Positions 33,776 through 43,464 of a stretch of DNA of 44,209 nt are shown piece by piece. A program made the translations under genes and the position numbers. Within the stretch, counting starts at the first letter, position 1, and each line of letters begins with the position of its first letter. The stretch spans positions 1-44,209 of the forward strand of contig JACZKP010000155.1 in assembly GCA_014860005.1 (NCBI GenBank). The letters are read 5' to 3'. Origin of the DNA: Verrucomicrobiota bacterium (GTDB lineage: Bacteria; Verrucomicrobiota; Verrucomicrobiae; Limisphaerales; UBA11358). Below the pieces are notes generated by a model. The model did no database searches. It was given only the letters and a program-made list of their open reading frames with translations, and was not told the origin of the DNA.

Positions 33776-36217
33776 TTACGGACTTTTGATCAACTGGTAG
33801 AACTTTTGCGGATCAAGTGATACATCCCAGTGACGGTTCGTAGCGTTTGGAATCAGGGTCCAGCTACCCGTGTTTAGGTTGGTGCTGAAATAGAGGCCGT
33901 AACCTTCAATCTCCGGGGGCCAGCAAATGAGAGCTTGGCCTTCCGTGGCAATGCTCAGGAATGGCACCGTCGGATCCGGTGCGGCAACGGTTGTCAGGAC
34001 CAGGTTCATGGACGTGCGGGATACCTCCAGACGTTTGTCCTCACGCAGAAGCAACAAACCGTCGAAGCATGTGCAGTCGCCCGTGAGCGACGCGGCCTGT
34101 AAAACCGTGTGGCTCGTGCCCACGCCGGGTGAATGACCGTCGCTCCAACGCACGCCCAGCGTGCCGTTCAAATGGGCGGTCCCTGTGACGATGACCTGCG
34201 ATTGGGTTACGCCGGGTTCGTTGCCGCCAATATCAAACTCGAGGACGCCGCCGAGCAGTTGCGTGTAGTTGCCGGACAGGACCAGCACGGCGTCAGTCGA
34301 ACCGGGGCTGAGCACCGCCGCGCTGGTGATGGCGGGTGCTTCGATAATCCCTGATCCGGTGATTCTCCCGCCGGGCAACATCAGCGAAGTTTCCGAGAGA
34401 ATTCGGCCGCCGGCCACCGCCAGCGTGCCGCCGGGATTGGTCAGACCGTCCGCAAAGGACACAGTGCCGGTTTCCGCGAGCACAGTGCCGCGATTGATAA
34501 AGGTCAGGCCGGTACGAATGGCGTTGGTCCCCGTGCCTCCGGACTTGCGGAAAAGGCCGTCGTTGATGAACTGTGGGCTGCCCGACGCGGTGAATGAGCC
34601 GTCTCCGACACAATCCACGAAGCCACCCTCCAGGTTGTGGAGCGTGCCGCTGAAGATTCCAAACCGGTTAATGAGAGTTCCCGCGTTGGTCAAACTGCCT
34701 GTCAAGGCAAGCGTCGAATGGCAGGTCAGCGTCGCGTTGGAGGCAACGGTGAGAGCGGCGCCCGCGGTGATGATTAAGTTCACGGCGAATTGCGCCGAGC
34801 CGTGCAGAGTACCGTCGCCTTGAATCCAGACCGCGCTGCCTCCGCCGCGAAGATTCTCTGAAGTGAACGCTCCCGCCACTGTTACCGTGTCAACCAGCGT
34901 GTTGGTGCCGGCGCCCAAGTAGCTGCTGCCATCCCCGAGCGTAATGCCGTTCAGCGAGATTGTCCCTGTCTGCGCGTCCACGACTCCATTGTTGATGAAG
35001 GTCGTCCCGCCGAACGAGGATGTTCCCGAACCCGCCAACTTGCGAATGACCCCGTCATTGATCAGGACTCCCGCCGTGAGGCTCAGATTCGCCGGATGTG
35101 GCGGATGGTAAATCTCCAGCAGTGCTCCGGGCAGGATGTGCAAGACGCCCGGAGACGGCAGCGCCATTCCTCCGCCTGTCCACTGGATCGTTCCGGCGTT
35201 GGTGATGGCACCGCTCAACGTTCGGGAATTGCCGGCAAGCAACACGAGCGTTGCCTCGGGAGCTATGGTCAACACGGCGTTGCTGGAGATCAAGCCACTT
35301 GACCACCCCATGACGCCATGCAGCGTGCCGGTGCCGCGCAGTCCGGCTCCCAACACGTTCAGCAGCAGGTTCTCAGATGTAAAAGCACCGTTCATCGTGC
35401 CGGATGATTGAATGTGGTTCGTGCCCGCGCCCACGAAACGGCTGCCTTCGTTCCAAGTGAGGGTGGGGAGAGTGATGGTCCCGGTTTGGGCGTCAATCGT
35501 CCCGTTGTTGGTGAATTCCATGGCCGTGAAGGTTACCGTTGGCAGGCCACCGGATTTGCGCAGCGTGCCATCGTTGACCAACCGCGAACCCGTGGTGCCG
35601 CTGAAGCCGGGGCCGGTAGCCGCGTCAAACAGGCCGGTGGGTAAATTGTACAACTTGCCACCACCTGAAAGTCCGCCGGCCCCGGACGAAAGGATGGTGC
35701 CGGCGTTCGAGATCGTGCCGAAAAGCGACTTGCCGCTGCCACCCGTCAAAGTGAGCACTCCATTCGACGGAATGGTGATCGTCGTTGCGGCTGAAATGCT
35801 CCCTCCTGACCACGTCAACATCCCTTCAAGGTTCAGGCCATTATTCGCGGTCAAGCCGCCGGACAGGTTGAGATGGCCTTGCGGGCGAACGGTGGCCGCT
35901 CCATTTACATTCAGAGCGCCCATGCCGGACGTGAGCGTTTGCACTCCACTGCTGCCGCCGAGCACCAACCCGGATAGCGTCGCAGGGCTGACGTTCACCA
36001 TGACGGAGTAGGTTCCATCATTGGTGATGATTACGGTATCCGCCGCGCCGGGGACTGCATTCGGACTCCAGTTGGTCGCCGCACTCCAGAAACCGCCCGT
36101 GGTGTTGGTCCATTGAATCGTGGCGGCCGGTGCAATCAGGACGCTCATGATCAACCACAAACTGGCGATGCTCGCCCACGATGAAGGCGCAGCCGGTTTG
36201 AGAACAGCATGGTGCAT
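33776..36217 (-). CDS. Large secreted repeat protein, probable beta-helix, unknown function
   Basis: An 813-residue exported protein with a signal peptide (LWLIMSVLIAPAAT, about 20-33). After GGFWSAATNWSPNAVPGAADTV, a motif typical of autotransporter-like secreted proteins in this group, it has long Gly/Thr/Asn/Ser-rich sequence predicted to form a beta-helix. A unit of roughly 170 residues is repeated three times: NDGTLRKSGG (215), NDGVIRKLAG (387) and NDGLFRKSGG (552), with the second marker AGAFTSENL seen in two of them (about 277 and 449). The last 60 residues (YGLYFSTNLNTGSWTLIPNA) resemble the C-terminal module of the LVIVD protein. There is no autotransporter barrel. It follows the efflux operon by 207 bp on the same strand. 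Confidence 0.78.
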   Translation of the reverse strand: MHHAVLKPAAPSSWASIASLWLIMSVLIAPAATIQWTNTTGGFWSAATNWSPNAVPGAADTVIITNDGTYSVMVNVSPATLSGLVLGGSSGVQTLTSGMGALNVNGAATVRPQGHLNLSGGLTANNGLNLEGMLTWSGGSISAATTITIPSNGVLTLTGGSGKSLFGTISNAGTILSSGAGGLSGGGKLYNLPTGLFDAATGPGFSGTTGSRLVNDGTLRKSGGLPTVTFTAMEFTNNGTIDAQTGTITLPTLTWNEGSRFVGAGTNHIQSSGTMNGAFTSENLLLNVLGAGLRGTGTLHGVMGWSSGLISSNAVLTIAPEATLVLLAGNSRTLSGAITNAGTIQWTGGGMALPSPGVLHILPGALLEIYHPPHPANLSLTAGVLINDGVIRKLAGSGTSSFGGTTFINNGVVDAQTGTISLNGITLGDGSSYLGAGTNTLVDTVTVAGAFTSENLRGGGSAVWIQGDGTLHGSAQFAVNLIITAGAALTVASNATLTCHSTLALTGSLTNAGTLINRFGIFSGTLHNLEGGFVDCVGDGSFTASGSPQFINDGLFRKSGGTGTNAIRTGLTFINRGTVLAETGTVSFADGLTNPGGTLAVAGGRILSETSLMLPGGRITGSGIIEAPAITSAAVLSPGSTDAVLVLSGNYTQLLGGVLEFDIGGNEPGVTQSQVIVTGTAHLNGTLGVRWSDGHSPGVGTSHTVLQAASLTGDCTCFDGLLLLREDKRLEVSRTSMNLVLTTVAAPDPTVPFLSIATEGQALICWPPEIEGYGLYFSTNLNTGSWTLIPNATNRHWDVSLDPQKFYQLIKSP

Positions 36218-36424
36218 CTCCCTTTATACGCAACGTCAACGTACGGCGCAAACCCCTTCTCGGAAGCGTTAAATGCTACCAGCCCGCCATGGTGTACCGA
36301 CTTGCTGAAGCTGCCCGGCTCCGCAGTCCGGGAAATCTCAAATGGATCGCGGCCTTCAACTCAAGCTTGGCCGGCAACACCTGCTTTGGGAGCGCTGCTC
36401 ACCGCAAGCTCCAATGACGAAGCG

Positions 36425-37717
36425 TTACTCATGCCGCAACGCCTCGATGGGATCGAGTTGCGCGGCGGCTTTCGCGGGGTAAAGACCGAAGACGATTCCC
36501 ACCGCGCCGGAGATGCCGAACGCCAACAGCACGGACCAGAGGGTGACGATGGTCTTCATGTCCGTCAGTTGGGAAACGACAATGGGCGTGATGACGCCAA
36601 GGGCGACGCCAATCAATCCGCCCCCAACGGAGAGCACCACGGTTTCCACGAGGAATTGCAGGGTAATGTCGCGGCGCTTGGCACCGAGCGCGCGGCGCAC
36701 CCCGATCTCGCGCGTGCGCTCGGTCACGGTGGCGAGCATGATGTTCATAATGCCGATGCCGCCCACCAGCAAGGAAATGGCGGCGATGGACCCGAGCACG
36801 ACGTTGAAGATGGCCTTGGTCCGCTCGGCCTGGCGGAGCAGTTGCAGCGGCACGACGATTTCGTAGTCGTTGCGGGCGTGAAAGCGGCCGAGCAGGGTCT
36901 TGATCTGCGGATCCGCCGATTCCACGGCGGCGGTGTCGTTCATCTGCACCGTAAGTTGGTGCAACTCGACCTTTTCCGCCTCGAAACCACCGGCGGAACG
37001 CCGGATGAGGACCTCGCCGAAGCGCGTCCGGGAAACGCTCAACGGCACGTACACGTTGTTGTCGAGTGGTTCGCCCTCCATCGTGCCCTGTTGGGTGCGA
37101 TGTTCGGGTAGGTTCTGTTCGCGCACGAGGCCGACCACGCGGTAGTAGAAGGAGTCCACCTTCACGGAGTGGTCCAGCGGGTCCTGGTACGGAAAGAGCC
37201 GTTGCGCCAGACCCACGGTCAGCACACAGACGTTGTCCATGTTGCGCTCGTCCGTCTCCGTGAGAAAACGTCCGCGCACCACTTCCAAACCCACAATCTC
37301 CGGATAAAACGGCAACGTGCCCAGCACCTGGCAGGCGACGCTGTTAGGGCCGAACAGAACGCTCTCGCGAATGATGCGCACTGGCAACACCCGCCGCACG
37401 CCGGGAATGGTGGATTGGATGCGCGCCCCGTCCTGGTAAGTCAGCCCATAATCAATCGTCCCCCCGCGACCCAGCCCCGCCAGCTTCTCGTCCTCCGCCG
37501 GTTTGAGACTGCGGAGAATGATGTTCTCGCTGCCCAGCTTCTTGATTTCCTCCTGGGCCGCGTAAGAAGCACCTTCGCCGATGGCAAGCATGGCAATGAC
37601 GGAACAAACGCCAAAGATGATGCCGAGCATGGTGAGAATGGAGCGCAGCTTGTGCAGCATCAGGCTCTTTATGCCCAACCGGACGGTGATAAGGAACTGG
37701 AAGCTCAATGGATTCAT
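36425..37717 (-). CDS. MacB-like ABC transporter permease (FtsX family)
   Basis: A 430-residue inner-membrane permease with one N-terminal helix (about 25-45, [21 protein letters not shown]), a large periplasmic domain (about 50-280), and three C-terminal helices including [22 protein letters not shown] and [17 protein letters not shown]. The cytosolic coupling motif [17 protein letters not shown] is clear, and the protein ends [14 protein letters not shown]. It overlaps its ATPase gene by 4 bp. With a HlyD adaptor and a TolC homologue in the same operon it should form a MacAB-TolC type mechanotransmission pump exporting peptides, macrolides or lipoproteins; the cargo is unknown. Confidence 0.92.
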   Translation of the reverse strand: MNPLSFQFLITVRLGIKSLMLHKLRSILTMLGIIFGVCSVIAMLAIGEGASYAAQEEIKKLGSENIILRSLKPAEDEKLAGLGRGGTIDYGLTYQDGARIQSTIPGVRRVLPVRIIRESVLFGPNSVACQVLGTLPFYPEIVGLEVVRGRFLTETDERNMDNVCVLTVGLAQRLFPYQDPLDHSVKVDSFYYRVVGLVREQNLPEHRTQQGTMEGEPLDNNVYVPLSVSRTRFGEVLIRRSAGGFEAEKVELHQLTVQMNDTAAVESADPQIKTLLGRFHARNDYEIVVPLQLLRQAERTKAIFNVVLGSIAAISLLVGGIGIMNIMLATVTERTREIGVRRALGAKRRDITLQFLVETVVLSVGGGLIGVALGVITPIVVSQLTDMKTIVTLWSVLLAFGISGAVGIVFGLYPAKAAAQLDPIEALRHE

Positions 37718-38451
37718 GCGTGGGTCGCCGGCTGGCCGTTGGTGCGCGCGACCGGGCGGTTGAGGACTTCGCGCTCAATCAAGCCATCCATCATGTGCAG
37801 CACCCGATGGGCGCGCTCGGCCACTTTGTTGTCATGCGTGACGAGCACGATGGTTTTGCCGGCGGCGTTCAAGCGGTCAATCATATCCAGCACCTCCGAG
37901 CCAGTTCGCGAATCAAGGTTGCCCGTGGGTTCGTCCGCCAGAATGAGCAAAGGGTCGTTCACGAGCGAACGGGCGATGGCCACGCGCTGTTGCTGGCCTC
38001 CGGAAAGCTGGCTGGGCCGGTGATGCAGCCGGTCGCCCAGCCCGACCAGTTCCGCGAGTTGGATGCTGTGATCCTGATAAGCGCGCACATCCTTGCCCTG
38101 GTAAATCAACGGCACCTGGATGTTCTCAATCACCGTCAACTGCGCGATCAGGTTGTAAGACTGGAAAATGAAACCGATCTTGCGCCCGCGCGCCTCGGAC
38201 AATTCATCATCCGGCATGCGCGCAACATCGGTGCCGCCGAGGAAATAGTTGCCCGCCGTCGGACGGTCGAGGCAGCCGATGAGATTAAGCATGGTGGACT
38301 TGCCGGAGCCGGAAGGCCCCATGATGGCGACGTACGATCCGGCCTGAACAACCAGGTTGACTCCGCGCAAGGCACGCACCTCGGCTTCGCCGCCAAGGTC
38401 ATAGCGCTTCTCAATGCCTTCAAATTGAATGATGGTTTCGGGTGGAGGCAT
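37714..38451 (-). CDS. MacB-like ABC transporter ATP-binding protein
   Basis: A 245-residue nucleotide-binding subunit of the LolD/MacB family. Walker [10 protein letters not shown] is at 45-53, the Q-loop in FQSYNLIAQ, signature LSGGQQQR, Walker [11 protein letters not shown], and the switch His in VLVTHDNK. The ATPase and permease are separate chains, unlike fused E. coli MacB. It lies 36 bp after the adaptor gene and overlaps the permease gene by 4 bp. Confidence 0.95.
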   Translation of the reverse strand: MPPPETIIQFEGIEKRYDLGGEAEVRALRGVNLVVQAGSYVAIMGPSGSGKSTMLNLIGCLDRPTAGNYFLGGTDVARMPDDELSEARGRKIGFIFQSYNLIAQLTVIENIQVPLIYQGKDVRAYQDHSIQLAELVGLGDRLHHRPSQLSGGQQQRVAIARSLVNDPLLILADEPTGNLDSRTGSEVLDMIDRLNAAGKTIVLVTHDNKVAERAHRVLHMMDGLIEREVLNRPVARTNGQPATHA

Positions 38452-38487
38452 GGCTGGTCCAATGGGCGGAGAGTTCGGAGGCGAAGG

Positions 38488-40389
38488 TTAACTGTCCGGC
38501 GTTGGGCGTGGGGCTTCCGCAGGGGGCGCGTTGGTGCCGCGCCGCCGCTGGCCACCACCGAAGCGTTCCCGCATGGCGGCGCGTTCGGTTTCGTCCAGTT
38601 GCCCGTCGCCGTTGGTGTCAAACTGCTTCAGCATTTCTTCGCGGTTGGGGATATTCCCACCGCGTTCGCCTTCGGGGCGTCCAACTCGCGGTGCATCGCC
38701 GGTTTGAGCCGAAGGGGCAACACCGGGATTCGCCACGCGCTCGCCGCCAAGAATTTCAGTCCCGGCGTTGGCGGAACCGCGGGGAAACGTCGCTCCCGGA
38801 CCTCCCCGCTCCCCGCCATTGCGCGGCGCGAGGGCCCGCGCCACCTGATTGCTGTCCACGGCCGGCAACTCGTCGCCTTTGACCATCAGCGCGCCGGCCA
38901 GGTCTTTATCCTGGGTGTCGAAAGGCGGGGAGAGCAGAACCCGGTCGCCTTCACTCAGTCCCGATGAAATTTCAATCAACCGCTGATTATACAGGCCCAC
39001 AATCACCGGCACGGGGCGCGGTGGATTGCCGGCCAGATAGGCCACCTGCTGGCCACTGAGCGTGGTCACCGCCTGAATGGGCACGGTTAAAACCCCCGTT
39101 AAGTTCGTGATGACCACTTCGGCGCGCGCGGAAACACCGGGCTTCACATCGGGCAGGCGGTCGGTAATCCGCACTTCGGTGGCGTACACCTTGAGGTTGG
39201 GATTGCCCCAGCGGCTGGAACTGTCCGGCAACGGCGCAACGCGCGCCACAAAGCCGCGAAAGCGCTGGTCGGGCATGGAGTCCAGTACCACGTACGCAGG
39301 CAAACCGGGGCGAATCTGGTTGATGTGCGACTCGTGGATTTTAACCTGGAGCTTCATTTCCGAAACGTCCGGCAGCTTGATGAGTTCTTGACGATTGCGC
39401 ACCACGGCGCCCTCCTCAATCATGGACTCGCTACTGAAACGTCCGCCACCGCCGCCACCGGTGGAATAAACAACCAATCCGTCCTGCGGTGCTGGAATCT
39501 TGGTGGCATCCAGTTGTTTTTTGTCGCGATCCAGTTTGGCCTGGCTGAGTTCGAGCGTCTTGCTTTGGGTTTGCACGTCGGCTTTGGCCTGGTTCAGCTT
39601 GCGTTCGCCTTGGAGTCTGACCCGCTCATAATCTTCCTTTGCTTCATGCAAAGCCGACTCCAGGGTGCGCTGTCGCTTGGGGGCTTCGAAGGTTTCCAGC
39701 AGCAACAAGGCTCGGTTGGCCTGTTCCAACCGGAGTTCGGATTGCGAGACGGCCAGCCGGTGGCTATCGAGGTTGGCCTTGGTTTCGTAGCCCTTCTCTT
39801 GAAGCTTTTCCGTCCATGTCAGGCGCTCTTGGTTGATCTGGAGGGTTTCCGCCACGTTGGTGATTTCGATCTGCGCGTTGCGAAGGTTTTGGAACTTTTC
39901 ACCTTCGAGGTATTTCTTCAGGTCCGATTCGGCGAATTCAACTTTCAGCCGGGCCGCCGAGCGTTCGCTGTCCACGGTGCTTTTTTGAATCTCCAGTTGT
40001 TGTTCGGCCTGGAGCAGGGCGAATTGCGCTTTCTCGACATTGATTTGCTGTTGGTTGACTGAATCCAGCGAAGAGGACGAGTCCAACTCCACCAGCAGGT
40101 CGCCCTTCTTCACATAACTCCCCTCGGGCACGATGTAGATGATCCGCGCCGTGCCCTCGACCTCGCTGCGCACCACGACCTCATTGACGGCCTCGATCGT
40201 GCCGCCCTCGACAATCGAAATGAGGAAGTCGCCGCGTTTGACCTCGTAATAGCTCGCAGCCTGGTTTTTATTCCCGGGACGAAAGAGCAGGGCGATTAGC
40301 AGCACCAACACCAGGCCGGCGGCGACGGTGACCAGCGGACGCTGACGGGCGCGCTGGACCAATCGTTGGATGAATGAATTCGGTTTCAT
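38488..40389 (-). CDS. HlyD/MacA-type periplasmic adaptor with C-terminal EF-hand
   Basis: A 633-residue membrane-fusion protein, much longer than usual MacA (about 370). It has an N-terminal membrane anchor (LVTVAAGLVLVLLIALLF, about 19-36), a lipoyl/barrel segment (GGTIEAVNEVVVRSEVEGT), a long coiled-coil hairpin (about 100-300), then beta-barrel domains (KIHESHINQIRPGLPAYV, VKPGVSARAEVVI). After about residue 520 a Gly/Pro/Arg-rich tail leads to the EF-hand loop DTNGDGQLDETE (591-602), with canonical calcium-ligand positions. The EF-hand is not part of the adaptor family and resembles the one in the CotH-like protein at 1-1237. Second gene of the efflux operon, starting 2 bp after the TolC-like gene. 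Confidence 0.9.
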   Translation of the reverse strand: MKPNSFIQRLVQRARQRPLVTVAAGLVLVLLIALLFRPGNKNQAASYYEVKRGDFLISIVEGGTIEAVNEVVVRSEVEGTARIIYIVPEGSYVKKGDLLVELDSSSSLDSVNQQQINVEKAQFALLQAEQQLEIQKSTVDSERSAARLKVEFAESDLKKYLEGEKFQNLRNAQIEITNVAETLQINQERLTWTEKLQEKGYETKANLDSHRLAVSQSELRLEQANRALLLLETFEAPKRQRTLESALHEAKEDYERVRLQGERKLNQAKADVQTQSKTLELSQAKLDRDKKQLDATKIPAPQDGLVVYSTGGGGGGRFSSESMIEEGAVVRNRQELIKLPDVSEMKLQVKIHESHINQIRPGLPAYVVLDSMPDQRFRGFVARVAPLPDSSSRWGNPNLKVYATEVRITDRLPDVKPGVSARAEVVITNLTGVLTVPIQAVTTLSGQQVAYLAGNPPRPVPVIVGLYNQRLIEISSGLSEGDRVLLSPPFDTQDKDLAGALMVKGDELPAVDSNQVARALAPRNGGERGGPGATFPRGSANAGTEILGGERVANPGVAPSAQTGDAPRVGRPEGERGGNIPNREEMLKQFDTNGDGQLDETERAAMRERFGGGQRRRGTNAPPAEAPRPTPDS

Positions 40390-40391
40390 GA

Positions 40392-42134
40392 TCAGTTCTC
40401 GAATAATTGATCGGGTGGGATGACCGGTTGGTCAAGGGTTGACGTGGCCTGGGGTTCGGCCGCACCGGTGAGGGACAGGCTGGCCAGATGGTCTTTCAGC
40501 CAGAATTGCGGCGAGTCGGTTCGCAACGCACCGATGTCCAGCATGAGTTGCAGCCGGGTTTCCTGGTAATCCACCAACGCCGCCGTTACGGCAATTTGCG
40601 CATTGATCTGAGTGTTCTGGGCTTCCACCAAATCACGGACCACGGAGCGCCCCGCCGCCAATAGCAGAGTCGTGCTCTCCACCCGCTGGTTGGCCAGCCC
40701 AAGGGCGCTCTTCTGGTTCTCATAATTCAGCCGCCGCTGTTCGAGTGTGCGCAAACCCCGGTCAATGTTGTTCTTGAGGGCATCCAGCCGGCCGGTAAAC
40801 GTGCGCAGTTGCAGTTCAAAAGCGATCAAAGCCTCACGGTATGCATTGGCGCGCGGCAGCCGGTCCAAGGGAAGATCAAGCTGCAGAGCAGCGCTGGCAG
40901 CGATTTCGCTGACATCAAACTTGGCGTAATCCGTGGGCCGATCCGATTCGAGTACAGCTCGGCTGGTCAGTGTCAGGCCCGGCTTGAGTTTGTCCGCCGC
41001 GATTCGGACGGCGCGCTTGCTGTCTTCAAATTGATCAATGAAGTTCAGCATCTGCATCTGCCGCTGTACCGCAAGGCGATAGGCCGCGAGCGGATCCATG
41101 GCTGCCGGCACCAGCCCGGTCTGGTCAACCGCGGTCAACGCCTCATCTTCCAAGTCCAATCGCTCGCTGAGCGGCAATCCGAGCCGGATTTTGAACTGGT
41201 CCATCCCGTTGAAGTACGTCGCCACGGTATTGACGTAGTTATTCCGGGCCGCGAGTTCCGATTGTCGGGCCTGATCCACATCCGAACTCTTCTCCCGATC
41301 TTTGCGCGCCTCGAGCCGCTTGGTGGATTCCACCTGGCTCAGATAGTTGGTGTAGCGATTGCGGATGTTGTCCTTTTGCTGGAGCAACCGGAAGTATTCG
41401 TTGGCGATGCCGAGGGCGAATTCATCCTGGAAGAGGCTGAACGTTCGGACGGCATACACCATGTCACGTTCCCGTTGCGTGAGCAGCTCGACTTCAGGAT
41501 TGTTGCGCCCAAATTCGCGCAGCAAAGGTTGAACCAACGATGCCGAAACGGATGAAAACGAAAGTTCAGGCTGCCCACTATAGTAAAGCATGATGCTGTT
41601 CAGCGCATTCACAGTGAGCCGGCCTCCGGTTTTGAACAATTGACTGATTTGCACACCGGTGTCGGTGATGACTTCCGAGCTGTGATCGCCACTGCTGTCG
41701 CGTCCCCAACCGGCGGTGGTCACCGATGAAGGCGTGACTCGGCCCCCCACCGTGTAACGGGTATTCGACAGGCGCAGGGCGGCCAGATACAGCGTCTCCT
41801 TCGCGCGCTGGTATTCCCGGCTGTTCTGCATGGCCAACTCAATGGATGCGTCCACCGTGAGCGTGTGCCGGTTGGTGCGGATGCGGTCTTCGATCAATTC
41901 TTCGGGCAGGATTTCCGCCGGCTTGCGGTGGGAGTATGGGGTATCAATGTTGATGGCGTTGGTGCGCCCGAGCACCTTGAATTCGGTTTGTTGGATGATC
42001 TGGTAATTCCGTTGATCCGCCGAGCGCCGGTAACTGCCTGCCGTGCAACCGGGCAAGAGCAAGACGCCCGTCGCGGCCCAGCATATAAGCCAGGCCAGTG
42101 CTGGCCTTGGCACTGTAACTTCAACCGTTGTCAT
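40392..42134 (-). CDS. TolC-family outer membrane efflux lipoprotein
   Basis: The ATG at 42134 (MTTVEVTVPRPALAWLICWA, 580 residues) gives a lipoprotein signal with lipobox LLLPGC and Cys30; a longer frame to 42236 has no signal peptide at its start. The body consists of two OEP repeats with long helices, e.g. NEYFRLLQQKDNIRNRYTNYLSQVEST and TTLLLAAGRSVVRDLVEAQNTQINAQIAVTAALVDYQ. It forms the outer-membrane channel of the tripartite pump encoded by the three following genes. It is first in the operon. Confidence 0.9.
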   Translation of the reverse strand: MTTVEVTVPRPALAWLICWAATGVLLLPGCTAGSYRRSADQRNYQIIQQTEFKVLGRTNAINIDTPYSHRKPAEILPEELIEDRIRTNRHTLTVDASIELAMQNSREYQRAKETLYLAALRLSNTRYTVGGRVTPSSVTTAGWGRDSSGDHSSEVITDTGVQISQLFKTGGRLTVNALNSIMLYYSGQPELSFSSVSASLVQPLLREFGRNNPEVELLTQRERDMVYAVRTFSLFQDEFALGIANEYFRLLQQKDNIRNRYTNYLSQVESTKRLEARKDREKSSDVDQARQSELAARNNYVNTVATYFNGMDQFKIRLGLPLSERLDLEDEALTAVDQTGLVPAAMDPLAAYRLAVQRQMQMLNFIDQFEDSKRAVRIAADKLKPGLTLTSRAVLESDRPTDYAKFDVSEIAASAALQLDLPLDRLPRANAYREALIAFELQLRTFTGRLDALKNNIDRGLRTLEQRRLNYENQKSALGLANQRVESTTLLLAAGRSVVRDLVEAQNTQINAQIAVTAALVDYQETRLQLMLDIGALRTDSPQFWLKDHLASLSLTGAAEPQATSTLDQPVIPPDQLFEN

Positions 42135-42476
42135 CTTCAAAATGAGTGTAACACTGTGGTCAGCCGCCAGCAAAGGCTGCTTCAAGAAGGCGGAAATGGC
42201 GCAACGCGTCAACCCACCGGAACCGTCCTCTCGCACAGTTAATCCCGAAATCGTCCGGCGACAAACGTGAATTGACGCTCTCCAAGCCTGACTTCTTCAC
42301 GGCAACCGGTCAATAAGCGAATCGGTCGCAAGCGATGCTGCCGGAACTGTGCCGTTACCCCGCAGGCAGATGCGTCGCCGGGTATGAGTGGGTGGTGGTG
42401 AGGCTGTCCTCTGTGCCGTTCCCCGGTGGCAAGACCTGAATCAAGCTGCGGATGGCGGCGTGACCGCCACGCAGCT
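42135..42476. other. Spacer between ROK kinase and efflux operon
   Basis: These 342 bp contain no gene that I can support. Both neighbours lie on the minus strand. The promoter of the efflux operon should be here; I see no convincing -35/-10 pair, hairpin or repeat. Confidence 0.5.
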
Positions 42477-43457
42477 TCACGCCGTCCCACGCCGGGCCAG
42501 CACTGCGGCTCCGGTAATGCCCGCATTGTCGCCCAGCTTGGACGCCTTGATTTCAATGCCGGACATGGTGCCGGGCATGACATGGTCCTTGGCGGTCTTG
42601 ATAATCGTTGGCATCATCTCGTCTTGCAGCGCTTCGATGACGCCGCCACCCACCACGACGACTTCAGGATTGAGGATGTTGATGAGATTTGCAACGCCTA
42701 CGCCGGCAAACTCCGCCGCTTCCTCGATCACTTTTGCCACATATTTGTCGCCGCGCCGGATGGCTTTGCGCAAGTCGCCACTGCGCATGTCTTTCAAATC
42801 CTTGCCCAACATGTCCGTCAACAAGGTTTCCTGGCCGTCCTTCACGGCAGATTCGATCTTGCGGAAAATGGCGGTGCGGCTGGCCAGAGCCTCCAGACAG
42901 CCGCGATTGCCACAACCGCATTTTGGCCCGTTGATCTCAATCACCATGTGGCCGATTTCACCCGCGGTCAGGTTGTGCCCGCAATACAAGTCGCCGTTGA
43001 CGATCAATCCGCCGCCGATGCCCGTGCCAATGAAGATGCCGACCAGATGCTTGGGCTTGGCTTTCAACTCCTGATCGAAAACCCCCAGCGTGCAGACGTT
43101 GCAGTCGTTTCCGAGGAAGACCGGCACGTCAAGGAGCTTCTCCAGGTCCTTCTTCAGCGGCACATCCTTCCAGCCCGGCAGGTTCGGGGCAAAGATGACG
43201 CGCCCCGATTGCGTATCCACCGCTCCCGGCGCGCCAATGCCGATGCCGCGGAGCTGCGAGAGGGAGAGATCACACTCGTCCACCACTTCCTTCACGCCGC
43301 GCGCAATGCGCTCAACCACCGCGTCCACGCCCCGGTTGGCCTTGGTGCTGAGTTTGGAGGTGCCTTTGAGATCGAACTTGGAATCGAAGACGCCCGTCAA
43401 AATCTTTGTTCCGCCCAGATCAACTCCCAGAAAGTATTCTTTTTGGTTATCCGCCAT
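42477..43457 (-). CDS. ROK-family sugar kinase (glucokinase-like)
   Basis: The ATG at 43457 (MADNQKEYFLGVDLGGTKIL, 326 residues) is preceded by AGGTGA at a good distance; the open frame to 43550 overlaps the upstream gene. The ATP-binding motif is GVDLGGTK, the sugar-binding/catalytic segment is VFLGNDCNVCTLG with the base Asp, and the ROK signature with zinc site reads AGEIGHMVIEINGPKCGCGNRGCLE. It phosphorylates a hexose, most likely glucose, in the cytosol. No repressor DNA-binding domain is present. It begins 7 bp after the stop of the thymidylate-kinase-like gene. Confidence 0.92.
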   Translation of the reverse strand: MADNQKEYFLGVDLGGTKILTGVFDSKFDLKGTSKLSTKANRGVDAVVERIARGVKEVVDECDLSLSQLRGIGIGAPGAVDTQSGRVIFAPNLPGWKDVPLKKDLEKLLDVPVFLGNDCNVCTLGVFDQELKAKPKHLVGIFIGTGIGGGLIVNGDLYCGHNLTAGEIGHMVIEINGPKCGCGNRGCLEALASRTAIFRKIESAVKDGQETLLTDMLGKDLKDMRSGDLRKAIRRGDKYVAKVIEEAAEFAGVGVANLINILNPEVVVVGGGVIEALQDEMMPTIIKTAKDHVMPGTMSGIEIKASKLGDNAGITGAAVLARRGTA

Positions 43458-43464
43458 AAGTAAG

